A stretch of 64,000 bases of DNA from positions 1 through 64,000 of the forward strand of contig CAZVZX010000001.1 of NCBI GenBank assembly GCA_964631235.1. Direction: 5' to 3'. This DNA comes from JARKPK01 sp964631235. Its GTDB lineage: Bacteria > Planctomycetota > Planctomycetia > Pirellulales > Thermoguttaceae. Under the pieces are notes generated by a model. The model was not told the origin of the DNA. It was given only the letters and a program-made list of their open reading frames with translations, and made no database searches. How positions within the stretch are numbered: the stretch's first letter is position 1; each line of letters opens with the position of its first letter. Below, in pieces: positions 42,922 to 52,452 of the stretch. Made by a program: the position numbers and the translations under genes.

Positions 42922-45201
42922 ATGAGCAAGTGGATTCGTGTTGCGGGACTGGCGATTTGCGCGGCCTTTGGGCTGGCCCTGGCGATTGGGTTGGCCCATC
43001 GGCTTCCAGAACACGGCGAAACGAGCGTCGAACCATCCGCTCCGCGACTGGCGGCGCGAATGATCGCCACGGAACCGTCGGACGCGGCGGCCGAGTCGGC
43101 GTCACGTCACGCTCGTCGCACGGGTCTCGGGCCCGCTTCGGCCGGGGAATCGGGCGAGGCAGCCAACGCGGGCGGCTCGACCACTTCGACCGATCACCGA
43201 CCGCCCGACCGATCGGACGGCGGCTCGACACCGCCGGCAGTCGCAACGCCGCAGGCCGCAGTGCCGTTGCCGATGCCCGCGCCGCAGATCATCGTCGCGC
43301 CGATGCCGATGTACGGGCAACAGCTCGTCCCCGAATCGGAACGGGCACGCTTGCAGCAGGCCTACGACTTCATCAAACAGCACTTCGGCAAAGAGGCGGC
43401 CGACGGTGTCGAACCATCGAAGAGCGACACGTCTGAAGCCAACGCCGCTCCGCTGCCGCCCGGCCGCGATACAGACGTCCGCGTGCTTCCCGCACCCGGT
43501 CGCAGCTCCAGCCCAGCGAAGAACGATCGGTCCGCGCCGAAACTCAATGTCGATCGCGCGGGCGACGGCCGCTTCTCCATTCAAATTAGCAACGCCGAGT
43601 TGCGCGAAGTGCTCGACTTCCTCAGCGAGCAAAGCGGATTGAACATCTTGGCGGGCACCAGCGTCCAGGGCAAAGTCTCGGCTTCGCTTACCGGCGTCGA
43701 TATCCATAGCGCCCTAGATGCGATTTTGAAATCGACCGGTTATGTCGCCCGGCGCGAAGGACCGTTCATCTACGTCGGCACAGCCGATGAATTCAACCAG
43801 CTCGAACAGTCGTTGGACCGAGTGGGCACCCGGGTGTATCGGCCCAACTACGTGACAGCGTCGGAGTTGCAGAAGCTGATTCAACCGATGTTGACCGAGA
43901 AAGTCGGGGTGGTATCCGTTACGACTCAGGCGGAGGCCGGCATCGCCTCCGACGCAGCCAATGCCGGCGGCGACAAGTTCGCCGGCGCCGATGTCGTCGT
44001 CGTCCGCGACTATGAAGCGGTGCTCGCCATGGTCGATCAGGTGGTGGCCGAAGTCGATGTGCGCCCCTTGCAGGTCCACATCGAAGCGATGATCTTGTCC
44101 GTCAAACTCAAAGACACCGACCGCTATGGCGTGAACTTCGAGCTGCTCCGCGACAAACACAACATCAAGCTGGGGATCGGCGCGCCGGAATCGACGTTGG
44201 CCAATGTGAAGTATGAAAAAGGCTCGTTGAAGTTCGGCTTCCTCGACAGCAGCTTGGGGGCTTTTCTCGATGCCCTCGAGACAATCGGCGACACCAACGT
44301 CGTCGCCTCGCCGCATTTGATGGTGCTCAACAAGCATCGGGCGGAGATTCAAATCGGCGAACAAAAGGGATATGTCAGCACGACGGTCACGGAGACGGCA
44401 TCGACGCAGGCCGTGCAGTTCCTCGACGTCGGCGCCCTGCTGCGCCTGCGGCCCTTCATCTCCAGCGACGGAATGATCCGGATGGAAGTGCATCCCGAGC
44501 TTTCCGACGGTGCGGTCAAGACCGAGAGCGGGTTCACCCTGCCTGAAAAAGAAGTCACTCAAGTTACCACCAACATCATGGTGCGCGACGGATGCACGGT
44601 GGTGATCGGCGGGCTGATGCGAGAGAACTTGGCAGTTGCCCGGCAGCAGGTGCCGTTCGTCGGCAATCTGCCGCTGGTCGGATTCCTCTTCCGCTCCTCG
44701 ACCGAGACGACCGAGCGCCGCGAGGTGATCGTGCTGATCACCCCGCACATCGTTTACGAGCAGGGGGCCGCTCAGGCCGGCGCCACGGCCGCCTGCGAGT
44801 ATCAGCGGCGGCAGGCCCATTACTTCGACAAGATGACCCCGCTCAACAAACGGCTGCTCGGCCAGAAGTACTTGCGGCTCGCCCGAACCGCATGGACCAG
44901 CGGCGATTCCGACCGCGCCCTCCGTTTTGCCGAGTTGGCAGCGCACATCGACCCGCTTAATCGTGAGGCACTCGAACTGCGGAGCCAAATCTGGACGGGT
45001 CGCCGCGCCGCCGATGACGATACGATCGGCATCGCTCCGCTCTCCCCGCAGCAGGCACTTGATGACCCCAATACGGTCAACATGCTCCTTGATGAGGTCG
45101 ATCATGCCGCAGCGGCCTCGGCGGCACCTCAACATCCGCTCGAAACCGGCCGGCCCGGCCGCAAGCAGGAGATCGTTCGCCCCTTGAAGCTACAGCCGTA
45201 A
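42922..45201 (+). CDS. type II secretion / type IV pilus secretin (GspD/PilQ family)
   Basis: 759 residues from the ATG at 42922; the AAGGAAG about ten bases upstream and the signal peptide (VAGLAICAAFGLALAIGLAH) decide the start over the frame that continues upstream through a repeat. An extended Pro/Ala/Ser/Thr-rich region is followed by an STN-like domain (ISNAELREVLDFLSEQSGLN), N-domains (TSVQGKVSASLTGVDIHSAL) and the secretin core (VQFLDVGALLRLRPFISSDG; MVRDGCTVVIGGLMRENLAV; FVGNLPLVGFLFRSSTETTE). After the core a TPR-like tail (TPLNKRLLGQKYLRLARTAW) is added. It forms the outer-membrane channel. Confidence 0.93.
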   Translation: MSKWIRVAGLAICAAFGLALAIGLAHRLPEHGETSVEPSAPRLAARMIATEPSDAAAESASRHARRTGLGPASAGESGEAANAGGSTTSTDHRPPDRSDGGSTPPAVATPQAAVPLPMPAPQIIVAPMPMYGQQLVPESERARLQQAYDFIKQHFGKEAADGVEPSKSDTSEANAAPLPPGRDTDVRVLPAPGRSSSPAKNDRSAPKLNVDRAGDGRFSIQISNAELREVLDFLSEQSGLNILAGTSVQGKVSASLTGVDIHSALDAILKSTGYVARREGPFIYVGTADEFNQLEQSLDRVGTRVYRPNYVTASELQKLIQPMLTEKVGVVSVTTQAEAGIASDAANAGGDKFAGADVVVVRDYEAVLAMVDQVVAEVDVRPLQVHIEAMILSVKLKDTDRYGVNFELLRDKHNIKLGIGAPESTLANVKYEKGSLKFGFLDSSLGAFLDALETIGDTNVVASPHLMVLNKHRAEIQIGEQKGYVSTTVTETASTQAVQFLDVGALLRLRPFISSDGMIRMEVHPELSDGAVKTESGFTLPEKEVTQVTTNIMVRDGCTVVIGGLMRENLAVARQQVPFVGNLPLVGFLFRSSTETTERREVIVLITPHIVYEQGAAQAGATAACEYQRRQAHYFDKMTPLNKRLLGQKYLRLARTAWTSGDSDRALRFAELAAHIDPLNREALELRSQIWTGRRAADDDTIGIAPLSPQQALDDPNTVNMLLDEVDHAAAASAAPQHPLETGRPGRKQEIVRPLKLQP

Positions 45202-45355
45202 TTCCGATTGTTTGCGAACCCTGTTCGCCCCATGACGACAGCGGACGCAAGCAACGCGAATCGGCTGGTTGCAAACCATCAACCCATCAACGCCAAGCCA
45301 CTTTCGCTCCCCCGCGGTCATGTTCAGCAAATCGCAATGCCCCCGGATACCGACG

Positions 45356-46609
45356 ATGCAAGGCCCCCTGTTCGCACGCCTCTGTTCACTGGAAAACAAC
45401 GGCGGCCGATCGCCGCGAGCCGCCTGCCGCCCGCGTCGGCCGCAACGGCTCAACAGAGCGATCGCTGCTTGTCTGTTGATTCTGACTGCGGGTTGTGCCG
45501 CGTTGGAAAAGCCCGCCGGTCTCTTCGATGGATCGATGGCGCGCCGTCGCGAGGAGCGAAAGCAACGGGCCGCGGCCGAGTTCGAGGCCGCCCGAAACGA
45601 GGCCGAATATAAGTCTGCGATGAACCTTTGGGATCGGAACAACCTCAAGGGGTGCGAAGAAGCGTTGCGCAGCCTGATCGAACGCGTCCCCGCCCATCGC
45701 GAAGCCCGACTCCTTCTGATCGATGTCTGTTTGGCGCAAAACAACCTTCGCGAGGCCGCGGAACAGGCCGAGCGTTTGCTCGCCGACTTCCCCAACGACG
45801 CCCAAGTGCATTACAGCGCGGCCCTCGCCCTTGATTCGCTGGGACGATGCGACGAAGCCTTGGTTCACTACCAACGGGCCGTCTCGCTCGCGCCGGATAA
45901 CGAGGCTTATCGTGCGGGCTACCTGGCAGCGCGCGAGGCCGCCGGCCGGCGTCGGCCGAAAACACCCAACGTAATCGCCGATCTGGCAGCCGCAATTGCG
46001 CCGGCGGCAATCGCCGACGAACCCGCTGTTCGCTCGACGGGCCACGCGATCGCCGAAACGGAGCCAACCGGAAGTCGTCGAACGGCCAACGCCGGCGTTG
46101 CAACCGTCGCCGCCTCTGCGGGCGAAGGGGCGGGAAATGCCGTTTTTGCCGATCCTGTCAGCAACGACGATCGCAGCGCCCAATCGGCCGATGACTTGAT
46201 CCGGCAAGGCCGCATCGCCCTAAGCGAGGGGAACCCAAATGCCGCAGCCGAACTGTTTCGTCAAGCGATTCTTCGGTCGCCGAATGAGCCGCGGGTGATT
46301 CTCTCCGCGGCAACCGCCGCGCTGCGCTATGAACAGCCGGAATTGGCGGTGCAACTGCTCAAGGCGGCAGCAGCCCGATTTCCGCAACATGCCGTGATCC
46401 ATCAAACATTGGGTTTAGCCTGCTATCGCTTGGCAGACTACTCGGCCGCCCAAGATGCGTTGAACAGAGCGCTTTCGTTGGACAAGTCGAACGCCCTATC
46501 CTATTTTTTGATGGGGTGTACGCTTGCCAAAACGGGTCAGACCGACACTGCCGAGCACTACTTGCGGCAGGCCGAGGCCCTCGACCCGCGATGGACCACC
46601 CGACGATGA
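45356..46609 (+). CDS. TPR-repeat lipoprotein, possible secretin partner
   Basis: About 417 residues from the ATG at 45356; other in-frame ATGs at 45269 and 45320 exist. AIAACLLILTAGCAALEKP is a lipobox signal (TAGC). Several TPR units follow: LWDRNNLKGCEEALRSLIER, VHYSAALALDSLGRCDEALV and LGLACYRLADYSAAQDALNR. It directly follows the secretin gene, and outer-membrane TPR lipoproteins (PilF/PilW type) assemble PilQ secretins, so that role is likely by analogy. The N-terminal stretch before the lipobox is unusually long (about 40 basic residues). Confidence 0.75.
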   Translation: MQGPLFARLCSLENNGGRSPRAACRPRRPQRLNRAIAACLLILTAGCAALEKPAGLFDGSMARRREERKQRAAAEFEAARNEAEYKSAMNLWDRNNLKGCEEALRSLIERVPAHREARLLLIDVCLAQNNLREAAEQAERLLADFPNDAQVHYSAALALDSLGRCDEALVHYQRAVSLAPDNEAYRAGYLAAREAAGRRRPKTPNVIADLAAAIAPAAIADEPAVRSTGHAIAETEPTGSRRTANAGVATVAASAGEGAGNAVFADPVSNDDRSAQSADDLIRQGRIALSEGNPNAAAELFRQAILRSPNEPRVILSAATAALRYEQPELAVQLLKAAAARFPQHAVIHQTLGLACYRLADYSAAQDALNRALSLDKSNALSYFLMGCTLAKTGQTDTAEHYLRQAEALDPRWTTRR

Positions 46610-46735
46610 GGCATTGTCTCGCCGGTTTTCCACCGCGAGAACCTCGCAGCCACGGCTCGCCGGAAAAGGCCGCCGAGCTTCGGCTCCGCCGTCGGTTGTC
46701 CGCGTCGCCCCCGACCGATTGCAGAAGTGCAGCGA

Positions 46736-48205
46736 ATGAAGGGCGCGACGTTGTTCTACTGGCTCCTTGGATGCGGATTGACACTGTCGGGAGCACTTTG
46801 TGCTTCCGGGCTCGGCCCTTTGGCCGATGCGCGGCTCGCGCCGCTTCCCAGCGCCGTGGCGGGCGGAGCGCTGATCGCCGTCTTGTTCGCCATCGGCTTC
46901 TATCGTTGCCGCTCGGTCAATCGCCGTTCGCAGATCTACCTGGAGTCGCTCGCGCAGATCGACCCGCTGCGGGCCGTCGATCCGACCGACTTCCCCCGAC
47001 TGCCCGCCTCGCACCCGTTAGCCGGCGCAGCGCGCCGAGTGCAAGATCTCTTCGTCGCTGTCGGCGAACGGCTGAGGCTCCTCGAACAAACCTCCGCAGC
47101 CTCCGAAGTCCGAGCAATCCGCGCGGCGCAAGAGGCCGACCGCATTCGCCAGGTGTTCATGGGCCTCAGCGATCCGGTGTTCGCCGCCAATCAATATGGC
47201 GAGTTGGTGCTTATCAATCGGGCCGCGCGCGATTTGATCGGCCTAAAAGAGGATGAACCCGCCGGCGGCCCGTTGGCCGAGGCCATCAACGCGCCCAAGC
47301 TCGTCGATTTGATGACAACCACCTTGCGGCGGTCGTGCGGAAGCACGCGCGCCGTCGAACTCGAATGGCATCTGCCGGGGCAACCGCAGCGTTGGTATCG
47401 CGCCACCGCCTGCAAGACGGGCGACGAGGGGCGCGACGCCGGTGTCGTGGCCGTGCTCCGCGACATCAGCGACCGCAAGGCGCTGCAACGGCGGCATGCG
47501 GAGTTCGTCTCGTCGGTCAGCCATGAAATGAAGACTCCGTTGGCGGGCATCAAAGCCTATGTGGAGCTGCTGGCCGACGGCGACGCGGAAGACGATGCCA
47601 CCCGCGAAGAGTTCCTCCGCGTCATCACCAGCCAAACCGACCGACTCCAACGGCTGATCGACAACTTGCTGAACATCTCGCGGATTGAGGCCGGCGTGGT
47701 GGAGGTCCGTAAAGAGCCGCGATCGCTCAATGAAATCCTCGACGAAGCGGCTCGCGTCGTTCGCCCCGCCGCCGAAGCGAAGCAAATCGACCTTCAAGCC
47801 GATCTCAGTCCGCTCTATTTGGGCGTGTCCGCCGATCGCGACATGCTCTTGCAAGCGGCGATCAACCTGTTGTCCAACGCGGTGAAATACACCCGGCCCG
47901 GCGGCCGCGTGGTGCTTCGCAGCCGCTTGGCGGATGACGAGGTCCGCTTCGAAGTCGCCGATACGGGCGTCGGACTTTCGGCGGAAGACTGCGAAAAAGT
48001 GTTCGAGAAGTTCTATCGCGTCAAGAAAGACAAAGAGATGGCCTCCGGCACCGGACTCGGCCTGCCGCTGACCAAGCGGATCGTCGAAGACGTGCATGGC
48101 GGCCGCATCAGCGTGGAAAGCGTTCTCGGCGAGGGCAGCACGTTCATTGTCGCGCTGCCGGCCGCCGGGCAACGCGCGGTTCAAACGCAAGGTGAGCGAT
48201 CATGA
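46736..48205 (+). CDS. membrane-bound sensor histidine kinase
   Basis: 489 residues from the ATG at 46736. Two membrane spans near residues 9-27 and 39-58 with almost no outside loop, a linker helix, a PAS domain at about 135-235 (VFMGLSDPVFAANQYGELVL), the HisKA dimer helix with the phosphorylated His near residue 262 (SSVSHEMKTPLAGIKA) and an HATPase domain with NLLSNAVKYTRPGGR, FEVADTGVGLSAEDC and GTGLGLPLTKRIVED. It overlaps the receiver gene by four bases. Between the TPR lipoprotein and ATPase genes, it may control or sense the secretion machine. Confidence 0.92.
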   Translation: MKGATLFYWLLGCGLTLSGALCASGLGPLADARLAPLPSAVAGGALIAVLFAIGFYRCRSVNRRSQIYLESLAQIDPLRAVDPTDFPRLPASHPLAGAARRVQDLFVAVGERLRLLEQTSAASEVRAIRAAQEADRIRQVFMGLSDPVFAANQYGELVLINRAARDLIGLKEDEPAGGPLAEAINAPKLVDLMTTTLRRSCGSTRAVELEWHLPGQPQRWYRATACKTGDEGRDAGVVAVLRDISDRKALQRRHAEFVSSVSHEMKTPLAGIKAYVELLADGDAEDDATREEFLRVITSQTDRLQRLIDNLLNISRIEAGVVEVRKEPRSLNEILDEAARVVRPAAEAKQIDLQADLSPLYLGVSADRDMLLQAAINLLSNAVKYTRPGGRVVLRSRLADDEVRFEVADTGVGLSAEDCEKVFEKFYRVKKDKEMASGTGLGLPLTKRIVEDVHGGRISVESVLGEGSTFIVALPAAGQRAVQTQGERS

Positions 48206-48612
48206 GCAAGTCGGTTCTCTTGTGCGACGACGAAGTCCATATCCTTCGCGCCGCGGAATTCAAATTTCAGCGCGCCGGGTTCGATGTCCGCACGGCCTCC
48301 GACGGCCTGGAAGGCTGGGAACAGATCATGGCGCGCCGCCCCGATCTCGTGATCACCGATTGGCAAATGCCGCGGCTCGACGGCTTCGGCCTGGTGCAGC
48401 GAATCAGGGCCGACGAGAGCCTCTCCGACCTGCCGATCATCATGCTGACGGCCAAAGGATTCGAGGTGAGCCACGAAGAGCTGCGCACGCGTTGGGGTGT
48501 TCGCGCCGTATTGGCCAAACCATTCAGCCCGCGCGAGTTGTTGCTTCGCGCTGAAGGCCTGTTGGCCGCCACACCCGCGTCGGCTGTGGCGGTCTCAGCG
48601 GCGGGAAATTGA
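48202..48612 (+). CDS. receiver-only response regulator (CheY-like)
   Basis: 136 residues from the ATG at 48202, overlapping the kinase stop (ATGA). The receiver domain has acidic residues CDDEVH at the start, the phosphorylated Asp near residue 53 (VITDWQMPRLDG), the switch Thr in IIMLTAKG and Lys in AVLAKPFSPREL. There is no DNA-binding output domain, so signalling is through protein contact. It is the likely partner of the kinase. Confidence 0.92.
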   Translation: MSKSVLLCDDEVHILRAAEFKFQRAGFDVRTASDGLEGWEQIMARRPDLVITDWQMPRLDGFGLVQRIRADESLSDLPIIMLTAKGFEVSHEELRTRWGVRAVLAKPFSPRELLLRAEGLLAATPASAVAVSAAGN

Positions 48613-48758
48613 ACGGAGTTTGCGTCCAGGCGATCTGAAGCAAGTCGAATCGGCAGCCAGGCGCGTGCGGCGCGATCGAGCCGCTCGGCGGGAATCACCG
48701 ACGGGCGCACCAGCCCGCTGTCGCATGGGTCATTGACGAACAGACAGGACCAATCACC

Positions 48759-49088
48759 GTGAACTTGGCGAGCGAAGTCTTTGAAGATGTGATCGTCGTT
48801 CACGCCCCGGAAGAGGTTGCCGGCGACCAAGCCGACGCCTTCGGAAGTTGCGTGACCGGGTTGGAACAGCGGAAAGTGGTGCTCGATCTCGACGGCACGG
48901 AACTGCTCGACAGCCGCGGTCTGTCGGTCTTGCTCGATCTGCACGATCAACTCAGGCAGCAAGACGGCGAGCTGAAGATCGCGGTCACCAACGGGGTGAA
49001 CCGCAAGATCTTGGAAATTACGCGAATCGATCATCAACTGGAGGTTTTCGAAAGCGTGGTGGACGCCGTGAGGAGTTTTCACGGCTGA
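48759..49088 (+). CDS. STAS-domain protein (anti-sigma factor antagonist type)
   Basis: 109 residues from a GTG at 48759. The whole protein is a STAS domain: KVVLDLDGTELLDSRGLSVL, with Ser near residue 52 at the position phosphorylated in SpoIIAA-type proteins, then QDGELKIAVTNGVNRKILEI. STAS proteins bind anti-sigma kinases or act as signalling adapters. No partner kinase of the RsbW type is next to it, so it may work with the sensor kinase and receiver just upstream. Confidence 0.88.
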   Translation: MNLASEVFEDVIVVHAPEEVAGDQADAFGSCVTGLEQRKVVLDLDGTELLDSRGLSVLLDLHDQLRQQDGELKIAVTNGVNRKILEITRIDHQLEVFESVVDAVRSFHG

Positions 49089-49224
49089 TCGTCACGGGTT
49101 GCGCCGTCGCGGTTGGTGATGCCGATCTCGGCCCGATCGGCCGGCCCGCCGCGACGCCGAGCACCATAAAGATTCCCGCCGCGCGGCACCGGTTGTGCGG
49201 CAAAGAAATGCAAAGTTGCGTCCG

Positions 49225-50973
49225 ATGAGCGAAACCGTAGTTGCTGCTCCGCGTCGATTGGGCGATACGCTGTTGGCCCGGGGCTACCTGACGGAAGAGC
49301 AGCTCCAAACCGCGTTGCAGAAACAGCGCGGCGAATGGCGCGGCAAACTGCTCGGCGAAATCCTCGTCGAATTGGAGTATTGCTCCGAGGAGCAAATCGT
49401 CGAATGCCTGGCCGCGGAGTATGGCGTCCCCTACGCGAAGCTCGACGCCCGCTTGGCCGATCCGAAAGTGGCCGAACTGCTCCCGCGGGAGTACATCGAG
49501 AACAATCTCGTCTTTCCGCTGTTCTGCGTTCGCGGCGTCTTGACGATTGCCGTCTCCGAGCCGTCGAACCTGTTTCTCGTCGATGAAGTGCGGCAACTGA
49601 CGAACAAGGAGGTTCAGATCGTCGCGGCGACCTCTCGCGATATTCGCCGGATGATCACAAGCCTGCCCAACGCCACCGTCTTCGTGATCGACGACATCAT
49701 CGAGAACAGCGAGCAGGCCGAAGTCACCTTGATCGAAGAAGCGATCGAGGACATCGGCGACATCGGCGAAGCGGCCGGTCAGGCGCCGGTGATTCGATTG
49801 GTCAACTACATCATCTACAACGCCGTCAAAGAAGGCGCCAGCGATATCCACATCGAACCGGCCGAGCGGTGCATGCGCGTGCGATTCCGCGTCGACGGCC
49901 GCTTGTACAAGGCGCTGGAGGTGCCCCAACACCTGCTCAATGCCGTGACGAGCCGCATCAAGATCATGGCGGGCCTCGATATCAGCGAACGGCGACTGCC
50001 GCAAGACGGACGGGTTAACGTAATGCTCGACGGGCGGAAGATCGATCTCCGCGTGAGCACCTTCCCCACGACTCACGGCGAAAAAACCGTGATCCGCGTG
50101 CTCGACACGCGAAGCGTTTCACTGAACCTAGAAGACCTCGGATTCGGGGAAGATATTCTCAACGTTTTTCGCGAAAACATCCACGCGCCCAACGGCATTG
50201 TGCTGGTAACCGGCCCGACCGGCAGCGGCAAATCGACGACGCTTTATGCCGCGCTGAGCGCCATCAGTTCGATGGAAAACAACGTCTGCACGGTGGAAGA
50301 CCCGATCGAATATCACCTGCCGTTGATCAATCAGTTTCAAGTGCAATCCAAGATCGGAATGACCTTCTCGAAGGCGCTGCGCACCCTGCTCCGCCAAGAT
50401 CCCGACGTGATCATGGTGGGCGAAATCCGCGATGAAGAAACCGCCCGCACCGCCATCCAAGCGGCGCTGACCGGCCACCTCGTGTTCAGCACACTGCACA
50501 CCAACGACGCTTGTTCGGCCATCACGCGATTGATCAACATGGGCATCGAGCCCTACCTGATCGGCGCCGCGTTGAACATGGTGTTGGCGCAGCGGCTCGT
50601 ACGGCGCGTTTGCGCCAAGTGCCGCCAAGAGTACGACCCGCCGCGCAACGTGCGAAAAGCGCTGGAACGGATGGGCTATCAATTCGAGACTTTTTACCGG
50701 GGCGCAGGCTGCAAAAGCTGCCGGAACACTGGTTACCGCGGGCGCATCGGCGTTCACGAATTGCTCGTCATCACCGACGAAATGCGCGACGCTGTGGTGG
50801 CCGATCCGTCGATCGGCAACTTGCGCCGAATCGCCGAAGCGTCGGGAATGATCACCTTGGCCCATGACGGGTTCCGCAAAGTCCGCGAAGGCATCACCAC
50901 CGTCGAGGAAATCTTCCACATCGTCGGCGAGACATTCGCGCGCGATCGATCAAGCACTCTCCGGAGCCAGTGA
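49225..50973 (+). CDS. type II secretion / type IV pilus assembly ATPase (GspE/PilB family)
   Basis: 582 residues from the ATG at 49225. N-terminal GspE_N domain (RRLGDTLLARGYLTEEQLQT), Walker A GPTGSGKST near residue 331, Asp box and Walker B in DPDVIMVGEIRDEETARTAI, His box HLVFSTLHTNDACSAITRL, and a zinc-binding tetracysteine CAKC...CKSC in the C-terminal domain, as in GspE and PilB. It powers pseudopilus or pilus assembly. The stop overlaps the GspF gene by one base. Confidence 0.95.
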   Translation: MSETVVAAPRRLGDTLLARGYLTEEQLQTALQKQRGEWRGKLLGEILVELEYCSEEQIVECLAAEYGVPYAKLDARLADPKVAELLPREYIENNLVFPLFCVRGVLTIAVSEPSNLFLVDEVRQLTNKEVQIVAATSRDIRRMITSLPNATVFVIDDIIENSEQAEVTLIEEAIEDIGDIGEAAGQAPVIRLVNYIIYNAVKEGASDIHIEPAERCMRVRFRVDGRLYKALEVPQHLLNAVTSRIKIMAGLDISERRLPQDGRVNVMLDGRKIDLRVSTFPTTHGEKTVIRVLDTRSVSLNLEDLGFGEDILNVFRENIHAPNGIVLVTGPTGSGKSTTLYAALSAISSMENNVCTVEDPIEYHLPLINQFQVQSKIGMTFSKALRTLLRQDPDVIMVGEIRDEETARTAIQAALTGHLVFSTLHTNDACSAITRLINMGIEPYLIGAALNMVLAQRLVRRVCAKCRQEYDPPRNVRKALERMGYQFETFYRGAGCKSCRNTGYRGRIGVHELLVITDEMRDAVVADPSIGNLRRIAEASGMITLAHDGFRKVREGITTVEEIFHIVGETFARDRSSTLRSQ

Positions 50974-52175
50974 TGAGCGAAACCGCCCTATTCGAATACC
51001 GGGCCCGCGACGCCTCCGGGCGAATGCTCGACGGGGAAGTCAGCGCCGCCGACGCCGCCGCCGCGCGCGAACAACTGCGGCGACAGGGCCTGACCGTCGT
51101 CGAATTGCAAGAGGCGGAACCCGACGCGCCGCTCTTCCCCAAGCGCGTCTCGCGCGCCGACATCATCTACGTGACCAACCAGTTGGCGATCATGGTCGAT
51201 ACGGGCATCACCCTGTCGGTCGCCCTGAGCGGAATCATCGAACAGGAAGCGAACCCGACGCTCCGCGGCATCCTTATCGAGCTGCGCGACGCTGTTGAAG
51301 CCGGCGAAGACTTTTCGACGGCCCTGGGACGGTACCCGCATCTGTTCGACAAGACCTATCGGGCCCTGGTCAAAGCCAGCGAGGCGACCGGCACCCTGGG
51401 AACCATGCTCGATCGAATCGGCAACTACTTGCGGAAACAAATGGAAACCCGCGGCAAGGTTCGAGCCGCGATGGCCTATCCGGCGGTCATGCTCGTGTTG
51501 GCCGTGGGCGTAACGATTTTTCTGCTGACATACATCTTGCCGAAGTTCACGCCGCTGTTCAAATCGAAGGGCACCGAGCTGCCCGGCCCAACGAAGATGA
51601 TGATGGCCCTCTCCGACGGTATGATCCACCACTGGTACTTGTGGCTCTTGGCCGGTGCGGCGACGGTCGGCGGCTGGATCGTGTTTCGCCGCACTCCCTT
51701 GGGCCGACGCGCCGTCGATTGGGTGAAGATCAACGCGCCGATCATCGGGCCGATGATGCGCAAAGTGATTATCGGAAGAAGCCTGCACACCCTCGGAACG
51801 ATGCTGCAAAACGGCGTCGGCGTGCTCGATGCCCTGCGATTGGCGGGCGAGGTTTCGGGCAACGTGTTTTACGAGGAACTGTGGAACCAAGTGCTCGAGG
51901 AAGTAACCGGCGGGCGGCGCATCTGCGAGGTGCTCCGCGGCAGTCCGCTTTTTCCCAGAGTATTGGTGCAGATGATCGCCTCGGGCGAAGAGACGGGCAA
52001 GCTCGATCAAGTGCTCGAACGCATCGGCATCTACTACGACCGAGAGGTCGAAACCGCCATCAAGGCTGCTACAAGCCTGATCGAGCCAATCATGATCAGC
52101 GTGATGGGAGCGGTGGTAGGCACCATCGGTCTGGCGCTGTTGCTGCCGATCTTCAGCCTCAGCCGCCAACCGTAA
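50973..52175 (+). CDS. type II secretion / type IV pilus inner-membrane platform protein (GspF/PilC family)
   Basis: 400 residues from the ATG at 50973 (TGATG overlap with the ATPase gene). The N-terminus TALFEYRARDASGRMLDGEV is family-typical. Two GspF domains follow: one with FVYVTNQLA-like and VKASEATGTLGTMLDRIGNY blocks and one with LHTLGTMLQNGVGVLDALRL and VLVQMIASGEETGKLDQVLE. Three membrane segments include VMLVLAVGVTIFLLTYILP and MISVMGAVVGTIGLALLLP. Last gene of the cluster. Confidence 0.95.
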   Translation: MSETALFEYRARDASGRMLDGEVSAADAAAAREQLRRQGLTVVELQEAEPDAPLFPKRVSRADIIYVTNQLAIMVDTGITLSVALSGIIEQEANPTLRGILIELRDAVEAGEDFSTALGRYPHLFDKTYRALVKASEATGTLGTMLDRIGNYLRKQMETRGKVRAAMAYPAVMLVLAVGVTIFLLTYILPKFTPLFKSKGTELPGPTKMMMALSDGMIHHWYLWLLAGAATVGGWIVFRRTPLGRRAVDWVKINAPIIGPMMRKVIIGRSLHTLGTMLQNGVGVLDALRLAGEVSGNVFYEELWNQVLEEVTGGRRICEVLRGSPLFPRVLVQMIASGEETGKLDQVLERIGIYYDREVETAIKAATSLIEPIMISVMGAVVGTIGLALLLPIFSLSRQP

Positions 52176-52254
52176 GCAGCGACAATCGCCCCGTCGGTAT
52201 CGCAGCGCGCACCGCGAGCGCTCACACAAATCGAGAAGGGTTCATCCGAACCGT

Positions 52255-52452
52255 TCAGACGCCGGCAGGCTTGGTGCCCCGGCGGGCCCGGCGCTCGGCA
52301 CGAAGGCGCGCTCGTCTCTTGATCTCGCTGGGCTTCTCGTAATACTCGCGACGGCGCATCTCTTTCTTGATACCGCTTCGCTCCACGAGCTTACGGAAAC
52401 GACGCACCGCCTCTTGGATGGATTCTTTCTCGCGCAACGTCAACTTGACCAC
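52255..52452 (-). CDS. rpsU: 30S ribosomal protein S21 (bS21)
   Basis: 65 residues from a GTG at 52452, with GGAGG seven bases upstream. The sequence VKLTLREKESIQEAVRRFRK, then SGIKKEMRRREYYEKPSEIK and a basic tail, is bS21. It helps the small subunit engage mRNA. It stands alone, opposite to the secretion cluster. Confidence 0.95.
   Translation of the reverse strand: MVKLTLREKESIQEAVRRFRKLVERSGIKKEMRRREYYEKPSEIKRRARLRAERRARRGTKPAGV

Noticed and set aside
52239..52252. Small hairpin (ggttc/gaacc) after rpsU
   Set aside because: Only five base pairs and no T-run, so not a convincing terminator.
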